The notes under the pieces: model-generated
The model's database searches: none
Told to the model about the DNA's origin: nothing
The model's input: only the letters and a program-made list of their open reading frames with translations
Origin: Nocardiopsis sp. FIRDI 009
GTDB taxonomy: Bacteria; Actinomycetota; Actinomycetes; Streptosporangiales; Streptosporangiaceae
Direction: 5' to 3'
Assembly: GCF_003386285.1 (NCBI RefSeq)
Contig: NZ_QPNC01000016.1
Location: 124,001 to 188,000 of the forward strand
Length of the DNA: 64,000 nucleotides
Shown here: one piece after another, positions 57,001-64,000 of the stretch
Layout: every line of letters starts with the position of its first letter
Numbering within the stretch: the first letter of the stretch is position 1
Program-made: the position numbers and the translations under genes

Positions 57001-58481
57001 ACGTCCCCTCCCAGCAGCGCCAGTTCCCGTACACGCTCGACCTGGCCAGGACCGGGCACCTGCACGTCATGGGCTCCGGGCGCTCCGGGCGCTCCCAGAC
57101 CCTGCGGACGATCGCCGCCTCCCTCGCCCTGGCCCACCACCCCACCGACGTGCACATGTACGGGCTGGACTGCGGCAACGGCGCCCTGCTGCCGCTGGAG
57201 CGGCTGCCGCACTGCGGGGCGGTCGCCCAGCGCACCCAGGGCGAGCGGGTCGTGCGCCTGCTCGGCCTGATCGGGGAGGAGCTCGACCGCAGGCAGAAGC
57301 TGCTGGCCGCGCACGGGGCCGCCGACCTGGAGGAGCTGCGCGCGGCCCTGCCCGCCGCCGAGCGACCGGCCCACGTCGTGCTGTTCATCGACCGCCTGGA
57401 CGCCTTCGAGCAGACCTTCGGCGAGTACAACTACGGCGCCCTCGTGGAGGACGTCACCACCCTGATGCGCGACGGCGCGGGCGTGGGCCTGCACGTCATC
57501 GCCACCGGCGACCGGGTCCTCACCCGGACCAAGTACTCCTCCACCACCGAGGAGCTGCTGGTCCTGCGCTGCAACGACCGCGGCGACTACGGCGCGGCGG
57601 GGATCAACCACCGGGACCTGCCCGAGGAGGTCCCGGACGGCCGGGCCTTCCGCGCGGGCGACGCCCTGGAGGTGCAGATCGCGCTCCTGACCAGGAACCT
57701 CCAGGGCGCCGCGCAGGCGACCGAGGTGGGGCGCGTCGCCGACTACGTGGCCCGCCGCCCCCAGGCCGGGGCCGGGCCGCGGCCCTTCCGCGTCGACGTC
57801 CTGCCCGACCGGATCGGCTACGCGGACATGGCCCGGTACCGCACCGAGCCCGCCCGGCCGCTCTCCATGCTGCTGGGGGTGGGCGGCAACGAGCTGTCCG
57901 CGGTCAGCGCCGACCTGTCGCGTGTGCCGACCTTCCTGGTCAGCGGGCCGCCGCAGTCGGGCCGCTCCAGCATGCTCACCACCATGGGCATGTCCCTGCT
58001 GGAGGCCGGGACCGAGCTGCTGCTCGTCACCCCGCGCGGGTCGCGCCTGAGGGACCTGCGCACCCACCCGGGCGTGCGGGCCGTGGTCGACGCGGCCGAG
58101 CCGAAGTTGTCGCAGCTGCACGAGGCGCTGGGCAGGTTCGAGGGGGACACGGCGGCGGTGCTGGTCGACGACGCGGAGCTGCTGCTCAACAGCGACCTGG
58201 GCAAGGAGTTCACGCGTATCGCCCGCGGCATGGTCGGCCCCGGCTGGGGGATCGTCGCGGCGGGCACCAACGAGGCGCTCCAGGGCGGGTTCAACGGCTG
58301 GCACGTGCACCTCAAGCGCAACCGCGTGGGGGCGCTGCTGTCGCCGCAGAGCCAGGCCGACGGCGAGGTGCTGGGGCTGCGGCTGCCCAAGGGCGTGCCC
58401 AGTCCCCGGCTGACCCCGGGCACCGCCTACCTGCACCTCGGCGACGGCCGCATCCAGCAGGTCAAGGTGCCCCACCCGTGA
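54078..58481 (+). CDS. EccC/EssC-type FtsK/SpoIIIE ATPase of a type VII secretion system
   Basis: A 1467-residue motor. Residues 1-200 form ubiquitin/FHA-like modules (DVLVDADPGATVHQLAEV; RVVRLDPGDYVVGDDEVA). Two membrane helices are at about 246-290. Three ATPase domains follow: GTTGSGKS at 661-668 (canonical Walker A) with LMLVIDEFASM, GSGRSGRS at 999-1006, and GPPQSGRS at 1290-1297. The last two carry Arg for the Walker Lys. An N-terminal FHA pair is the EssC (Firmicutes) layout, rarer in actinomycete EccC. It should pull the ESX-like substrates across the membrane. Confidence 0.93.
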   Translation: MRLLFTATPATGPSGHGPDGSAPVASSALRLDVLVDADPGATVHQLAEVIDPVVRTVPRAPGQEVPLFVGDRPLAPDTTLADAGVLDGSVIGVGAPAEVKGEPPGVVEVRVVSGPDAGRVVRLDPGDYVVGDDEVAVLAVDADGYWARIRVTPDGTVTVLSTSGGAGCALEGDPVDPGTEWPQGEQLTLGGTLFEVWPNHRADASVVPSEDGTGLDYNRPPRLHPAPTKTKFKLPSPPEPPERPIAQLLLMILIPITMAVGGALIMDRPQMLLFGLLAPISVAFTQIMQRRTSKARYDKQLAEFEEKTERVTRDARDALVAEQRRFRDTCPDPAAVLLLATGPRSRLWERRRTDDDFTQLRVGTGSIPSQVVLTDPTKDEHRRDVTWDMRDVPVSVSVRDNGVVGVAGSGEGAHALERWLVAQLTALHSPAELHLYLLSMEGDHDRWRWTRYLPHLRSETPQLSLSRMGIDATTCARRISELLVILEARTKARRDGAGDDPAIVVVLDGARRIRSLPGVVQLLREGPEAGIYVLCLDADERLLPEECQAVVSITPHGMRLRRTSYDNVEDVRPDVPSAAWADRLGRALAPLRDSSVGESGGSLPRSARLLDVIGLEPPTGEAIAAHWAGGGRSTVATLGLGLDGPFAVDIRRDGPHALIAGTTGSGKSELLQTLVASLAAVNRPESMSFVLVDYKGGSAFKDCVDLPHTVGMVTDLDTHLVGRALVSLGAELHRRERILAKAGAKDIEDYLELLDRDPRMPQMPRLMLVIDEFASMARELPDFVKGLVNIAQRGRSLGIHLVLATQRPGGVVTNDIRANTNLRIALRMTDESESRDVIDAQDAAHIGIDTPGRAYARLGHASLLPFQSGRVGGRRVVAAADASDPVVHPVKWSDLALPAPTVAEDRSETGDVEVTDLTVLVSAVQEAAERMGARRQPSPWLPALPTTLTLSDLLRGRPPAAEPGRIRPAPVGLVDVPSQQRQFPYTLDLARTGHLHVMGSGRSGRSQTLRTIAASLALAHHPTDVHMYGLDCGNGALLPLERLPHCGAVAQRTQGERVVRLLGLIGEELDRRQKLLAAHGAADLEELRAALPAAERPAHVVLFIDRLDAFEQTFGEYNYGALVEDVTTLMRDGAGVGLHVIATGDRVLTRTKYSSTTEELLVLRCNDRGDYGAAGINHRDLPEEVPDGRAFRAGDALEVQIALLTRNLQGAAQATEVGRVADYVARRPQAGAGPRPFRVDVLPDRIGYADMARYRTEPARPLSMLLGVGGNELSAVSADLSRVPTFLVSGPPQSGRSSMLTTMGMSLLEAGTELLLVTPRGSRLRDLRTHPGVRAVVDAAEPKLSQLHEALGRFEGDTAAVLVDDAELLLNSDLGKEFTRIARGMVGPGWGIVAAGTNEALQGGFNGWHVHLKRNRVGALLSPQSQADGEVLGLRLPKGVPSPRLTPGTAYLHLGDGRIQQVKVPHP

Positions 58482-58659
58482 GCGCCGCCGGACCCGTGGG
58501 CGTCCCGGCCCCGAGCCGTGACCGGCCGCCCCCTCCCGGCCCGGCCCCGGTTCGGGACGCTCTAATATCCCTGATACCGGCACGACCCTCCCGGCCCGCC
58601 CCTGCCCCGGGCGCCGCTTCCCTCTCCACCCGCCCCATCCGAACCAGGACCCGTCCCCA

Positions 58660-60315
<1,656 letters not shown>

Positions 60316-60359
60316 GCGGGGAGCGCGCGGACGGTACCGACAGGACGGACAGGAGAGCA

Positions 60360-60761
60360 ATGCACAGGACCCTCGTACGCGGGGCCGCCGCCGCGCTGGC
60401 CCTCGCCGCGACCGCGGCGGTCGCCGCCCCGGCCCCCGCCACCGCCGCCGGCTACGGCGGCCAGTGCGGGGACGGGTACGGCGTGCTCGGCAGCGCCGAC
60501 CTCCCCGGCGGCACGGTGTTCATCACCTACAACTCCTCGCAGGGGAAGAACTGCGTGGTCACCGTCCGGGACCGCACGGGCAGCGCGATCAGTATGGACG
60601 CCGCGCTCAAGCTCAGCTCGGGCACGTCGTGGCAGACCGACCCGGGGCAGTGGCAGACCTACGCCGGGCCGGTGTACCTGTCGGCGGCCGGTCAGTGCGT
60701 GGACTGGGGCGGTTCCATCCAGGACCGGTGGGTCGTGCGCAACGGCACCTTCTGCAGCTAG
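60360..60761 (+). CDS. SapA-like spore-associated exported protein
   Basis: A 133-residue exported protein. A signal peptide ends near residue 30 (ATAAG). The mature part reads GGQCGDGYGVLGSADLPGG, TVFITYNSSQGKNCVVTVRD, and AGQCVDWGGSIQD, matching Streptomyces spore-associated protein A in Cys spacing and motifs. Its structural role on aerial hyphae or spores is known only in outline. It begins 44 bases after the kinase gene and could be a secreted partner of that locus. Confidence 0.82.
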   Translation: MHRTLVRGAAAALALAATAAVAAPAPATAAGYGGQCGDGYGVLGSADLPGGTVFITYNSSQGKNCVVTVRDRTGSAISMDAALKLSSGTSWQTDPGQWQTYAGPVYLSAAGQCVDWGGSIQDRWVVRNGTFCS

Positions 60762-60775
60762 GGTCCGGGGCGCGG

Positions 60776-61591
60776 TCAGCGGTGGGAGCGCAGGCCGTGC
60801 CGTCCGAGGCTCCGGAACCTGCCCTTCTGCTCCTCGGCGGCGCGGGGACGCGGGGCGGTGGGCTTCTCCCCCTCCTCCGCCTCCGGTCCGGTCTCCGCCT
60901 CGGCCTCCGGCCCGGTCTCCGGTTCCTCGGCCTCCACCTCGGCCTCCACCTCGGTCTGCGCGACCACTCCGGTCCGCACGGTCGTCCAGGCCAGCGGCCA
61001 GAAGGCCACCAGCGCGGCGACGCCGATCACGTAGAGGGCGGCGAGGAACGGGGTCACCGCGGCCAGGCCCATCACGGCCAGGGCGGCCGCCACCACGACC
61101 GTCATCGTCCGATCCATGATCTGGGTCCGCAGGACGCCCGCCGCGAACGCCAGCGACCCGAGCAGGAAGGCGAGGGAGCCGCCCGCCAGCAGCGTCAGGA
61201 ACCACGGCTGCACGGCCTGCATCAGCGCCAGGGCGCTGGCGCCGGTCGGGAGCGCCGCCGCGACGGCCACCTCCATCCCCGCCAGCGCGGCGGCGAGCAC
61301 ACCGGCCACGATGACCAGCGGGAACGCGAAGAAGCTCCACTGCTGCTCGCCCGCGTCCCGCAGCAGACCGCGGAGCCCCTGGAAGGCCAGGACGAACAGG
61401 GCGAGGGCCCCGACCGTCAGCAGGTGCGCCAGGGCCCACCGCGTCGCGTCGGCCGCCGCCGTCTGCGCCACGACGTCCGAGGACAGCGTGGCGCCCGCCA
61501 GGAACGGGTGGTAGAGGATCACGGCCAGCAGCACCACCGGGGCGACGGCCAGGGCGGCCGCCCGGAACCAGTTGCGCGTGCGAGTGGACAT
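60776..61591 (-). CDS. Polytopic membrane protein, unknown family
   Basis: A 271-residue membrane protein. About seven helices (for example LAVAPVVLLAVILYHPF, LLTVGALALFVLAFQ, LTLLAGGSLAFLLGSLAFAAG) end in an acidic tail (VEAEVEAEEPETGPEAEAE) and a basic C-terminus. The ATG at 61591 is used because GGAGGTG lies six bases upstream; a GTG at 61600 is within that site. Not recognised. Confidence 0.8.
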   Translation of the reverse strand: MSTRTRNWFRAAALAVAPVVLLAVILYHPFLAGATLSSDVVAQTAAADATRWALAHLLTVGALALFVLAFQGLRGLLRDAGEQQWSFFAFPLVIVAGVLAAALAGMEVAVAAALPTGASALALMQAVQPWFLTLLAGGSLAFLLGSLAFAAGVLRTQIMDRTMTVVVAAALAVMGLAAVTPFLAALYVIGVAALVAFWPLAWTTVRTGVVAQTEVEAEVEAEEPETGPEAEAETGPEAEEGEKPTAPRPRAAEEQKGRFRSLGRHGLRSHR

Positions 61592-61729
61592 CGTGCCCAC
61601 CTCCGGTCCGAGAACCGGCCCGGGCGCCCGCGCGGCCCGGGCACAGACGGTTTTCCTCCACCCTACGACGGAGGTCCGCCCCGGTACAGGCGGACGGCCC
61701 CGCCCCGGGCGGCGCCCGGCCCCCGCCCG

Positions 61730-62398
61730 TCAGACCTGCGGGAAGGAGAGGGTACCCACTCCGCCGACGTTGAGGTCGTACTCGAGGACCTCGCCGAGGT
61801 CCTCGTTGAGGGCCCGGCAGCGGGCCACGCCCTCCGAGTCGGGGGCCACGCTGACGACCTCCTCCATGTCGCACGCGACCTGCTCCGACTCGGTCTGTAC
61901 ACGCAGCGTGTCCTCGACGACCTCACGCACCACCGGACCCTCGTGCAGCGTCGGGGTGTAGGAGATGAGGACGCCGCCGCTCTCGACGTCGATGGTGTAC
62001 TCGAACTCCTCGCCCAGGAAGGTGACCGTGCAGGTGGCCGACTCGCCCTCCTCCCCGGCGATGTCCGGGCACGTGGAGGCGGCGTCGGGGTCGGTGGTGT
62101 TGGCGAAGCTCGACACCCGCTCCAGCGCCTCCCAGGCGATCCGCTCGCTCAGCGGGGCCGACCCCTCGGGCTCGGGCGGGAGGTCGGCCTCGTCCATGTC
62201 CGGTGCCGCGTCGGGGATCGGGCCCCGGTGGAGGTCGCTCGTGTCGGGTGCGGGGGTGTCGGCCGCCTCCTCGGTGGTGTCCGCCGAGTCGGCGCCGGGT
62301 TCCGGCGAGCCGCTCTCGGCGCCGCCGCACGCGGTGAGCGCGAGCACCAGCGCGGCGCCCAGCGGGAGGAGGGGGAGACGGGTGTGGGTGAACGTCAT
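61730..62398 (-). CDS. DUF4333-like lipoprotein
   Basis: A 222-residue lipoprotein (lipobox ALTAC, Cys24). After an acidic, Ala/Pro/Thr spacer are two DUF4333-like repeats: TCPDIAGEEGESATCTVTF and VACDMEEVV with ARCRALNEDLG, each with a paired Cys, as in the conserved actinobacterial family of unknown function. It likely resides on the outer face of the membrane. GAAGGGAA precedes the ATG. Confidence 0.78.
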   Translation of the reverse strand: MTFTHTRLPLLPLGAALVLALTACGGAESGSPEPGADSADTTEEAADTPAPDTSDLHRGPIPDAAPDMDEADLPPEPEGSAPLSERIAWEALERVSSFANTTDPDAASTCPDIAGEEGESATCTVTFLGEEFEYTIDVESGGVLISYTPTLHEGPVVREVVEDTLRVQTESEQVACDMEEVVSVAPDSEGVARCRALNEDLGEVLEYDLNVGGVGTLSFPQV

Positions 62399-62688
62399 GG
62401 ATTCCCTTCGTTCTTCGGGACTCGTGGGTCCGGGGCGGCCGGGACGCCCCGAAGAGTCCGACACACCGCGCACCGGGGCGGTTCCGCCCCCGGCCCGCGA
62501 TGTGACACCCCTCTCACTCCTGGCGGTCGCCCACGACTTCGCGACTCACTGTGTCCACAAGATTGCCCACGGTTCTCGCCGTGGTTAGTGTCGGGCAGGC
62601 GCGTGCGATGCGGGCGGGGCGCCTCGGCGCCGGGGCGGAGGCCCCGTCACCGCCCCGTGACGGGAACGGCCCGGCGGAGGTGCGGGAC

Positions 62689-63312
62689 ATGGCGGACACG
62701 GTCGACGGGGCGCCGGGGGGAACCCCGCGCGGCGGCACCCGCTGGCGCAGGTTCGCGGTGATCGCGCTCCCCGCCTTCGCGACGTCGGGGCTGCTCACCG
62801 TGCTGGGCTACCAGGGCCTGCTCGCTGCCGCCTTCGCGGTGTCGGGGGACACGATCAAGGTCTCCGCCGACGTCCTGGACGCCCAGGGCTTCACCCAGTT
62901 CGGCTCCTTCGACCAGACCGTCGACGGCACCAGCATCCCCGTCGCCGTCACCACCATGGAGTCGATGGAGCTCCACGGTCTGTGCCAGTCCACCCTGCTC
63001 GACACCCCGCTCGGCCCGGTCACGGTCCGCATCACCGCGGGCCACGAGGAGCCGGTGACGGGCAGTTCGGTGGTGTTCGACGCCCGGGAGTTCACCGCCG
63101 ACGTGGAGTTCACCAACGTCGAGATCGGCCGGGACGCCAGCACCCTGGACAGGGCGGTCGGCGGACAGGGGCCGCCCGGCGGGTTCGGCCAGCAGGCCGA
63201 CACCCTCCGCCTCGTCGACCTGCGGTCGAAGCTCGCGGCTATCACCGCCGCGCGCCTGCGACTTCCCGACACCCACTTCGCCGTCGGATTCGACCAACCG
63301 GAGTGCTTCTGA
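62689..63312 (+). CDS. DUF6230-like exported protein
   Basis: A 207-residue protein. GTRWRRFAVIALPAFATSGL forms the N-terminal membrane/signal segment after a short cytoplasmic stretch, followed by AAAFAVSGDTIKVSADVLDAQGF and a beta-rich domain. Matches the DUF6230 pattern from memory. The ATG at 62689 follows GGAGG. It is followed after two bases by the DUF6114-like gene, the usual pairing. Confidence 0.82.
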   Translation: MADTVDGAPGGTPRGGTRWRRFAVIALPAFATSGLLTVLGYQGLLAAAFAVSGDTIKVSADVLDAQGFTQFGSFDQTVDGTSIPVAVTTMESMELHGLCQSTLLDTPLGPVTVRITAGHEEPVTGSSVVFDAREFTADVEFTNVEIGRDASTLDRAVGGQGPPGGFGQQADTLRLVDLRSKLAAITAARLRLPDTHFAVGFDQPECF

Positions 63313-63314
63313 CC

Positions 63315-63860
63315 ATGCGCCACCCCCTGGCCGTCCCGAAGGCCGCCTCGCGCGGACTCCGCCGCTGCCGGAGGGCGGCCGTGCGCGGATTCCGCCACTG
63401 GCGGTGGAGCCGTCCCTTCTGGGGCGGCCTGTTCCTCGTCGCCGCGGGAGCCGAGATCCTGGCCGCCCCCACCGCGCAGACGCTGGCGCTCCCCGACGAC
63501 CTGCTCCTCCTGGCGGCGCTCGCCGGTTCCTCGCACTACCTCATCGGCGCTCTGTCGGTCGTCAACGGGCTGCTGAGCTGGGCGCGGCCCGACCACCACG
63601 CCTTCCACGGCGCCGTCGGGGTCCTGCTCGCCCTGGCCTCGTTCACGACCTCGAACTTCGGCGGTTTCCTCGTCGGGATGCTGCTCGGCGTCGTCGGCGG
63701 ATCACTGGTCTTCGCCTGGTCGGCCGACACGGGACGCGGCGGCGCCGAGACGGGCACGGCGCGCCGCCGCTCACCCCGACGGTCGCCTCGCCCGTCGCCC
63801 CCCGCCGGCGGGTTGGCGCAGTGGTTCCCCGAAACCGGCGGCGGGTCCGCCGGGTCGTAG
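63315..63860 (+). CDS. DUF6114-like membrane protein
   Basis: A 181-residue protein. After a basic N-terminus, RWSRPFWGGLFLVAAGAEIL begins the DUF6114 membrane domain (about four helices, to SLVFAWSADTG), followed by an Arg/Pro/Ser-rich tail. Start at 63315 nearly abuts the preceding DUF6230-like stop. The pair is common in sporulating actinomycetes; function unknown. Confidence 0.82.
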   Translation: MRHPLAVPKAASRGLRRCRRAAVRGFRHWRWSRPFWGGLFLVAAGAEILAAPTAQTLALPDDLLLLAALAGSSHYLIGALSVVNGLLSWARPDHHAFHGAVGVLLALASFTTSNFGGFLVGMLLGVVGGSLVFAWSADTGRGGAETGTARRRSPRRSPRPSPPAGGLAQWFPETGGGSAGS

Positions 63861-63937
63861 GGCGACCGCGCCCGGCGCCATCCGGGGTTCGGTGTGGCCT
63901 GTGTCATACAGTGGGGAGCCGGGGGAGGGGAAGGACC

Positions 63938-64000
63938 GTGACGCGGCCCGAGTGCGACGTACCACACCCCGGCGCGGTCGGGCTGAACGTCGTTCTCTAA
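63938..64000 (+). CDS. Possible 20-residue leader ORF at the window end
   Basis: GTG at 63938 follows a long purine-rich site (GGGGGAGGGGAAGGACC) and opens 20 codons ending TAA at the last base of the window. A strong ribosome site for so small an ORF could mark a leader peptide for a gene beyond the edge, or be chance. No codon run suggests amino-acid attenuation. Confidence 0.25.
   Translation: MTRPECDVPHPGAVGLNVVL

Overview
The window is strongly GC-rich DNA (most codons end in G or C, with many GTG starts) from an actinomycete. The dnaK-grpE-dnaJ-hspR-clpB order with HspR boxes, a SapA-like spore protein, a DUF6230/DUF6114-like pair, a DivIVA-type coiled-coil protein and an actinobacterial type VII secretion (T7SS) ATPase all fit a filamentous or sporulating lineage such as Nocardiopsis or its relatives. 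The genus is inference from gene content. I see no rRNA, tRNA, CRISPR array, insertion sequence or phage module.

Left end (1-7.8 kb): a ribosomal-peptide cluster on the minus strand that I read as a daptide-type system. In transcription order it holds a luciferase-like flavin/F420 oxidoreductase, an accessory protein with an RRE-like C-terminus, a methyltransferase, a class III aminotransferase, an iron-alcohol-dehydrogenase-like oxidative decarboxylase, three short precursors that all end in threonine, a 32-residue small ORF and an ABC transporter ATPase cut by the window edge. The predicted chemistry turns the C-terminal Thr into a dimethylated amine by oxidative decarboxylation, transamination and N-methylation. 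A short SARP-like regulator is transcribed divergently and ends in a perfect 46-bp palindrome.

7.8-15.8 kb: a small membrane protein; a DGPF-protein/ECF42 sigma-factor pair preceded by a match to the ECF42 promoter motif; an M20 amidohydrolase; an SDR protein; an MmyB-like regulator divergent from an MFS exporter with twin palindromic operators between them; and a VapBC toxin-antitoxin pair.

15.8-26 kb: the heat-shock operon read leftward (dnaK, grpE, dnaJ, hspR, clpB) with two HAIR-type operators, then a large membrane Fe-S oxidoreductase of EtfD type.

26-44 kb: an ABC-2 exporter followed by two tandem, nearly duplicated DesK/NarL-type histidine kinases with no response regulator beside them; a gamma-carbonic anhydrase; a DivIVA-like cytoskeletal protein; GNAT, MFS and TetR genes; an N-acyl-D-amino-acid deacylase; a DUF6412-like/YidC pair; a second MFS; a Cu/Zn-SOD-like lipoprotein; DUF3291; a Cys-containing SufR-like regulator; and YigZ.

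44-61 kb: a compact T7SS-like locus. It has a PQQ-propeller lipoprotein, a LysM-like membrane protein, a 1608-residue repeat-rich putative cargo, two small helical ESX-like proteins, a 214-residue accessory protein, a three-ATPase EccC/EssC protein with an FHA-like N-terminus, a Ser/Thr kinase and a SapA-like exported protein. No EccB, EccD, EccE or mycosin is visible. The right end carries a membrane protein, a DUF4333-like lipoprotein, and the DUF6230/DUF6114-like pair.
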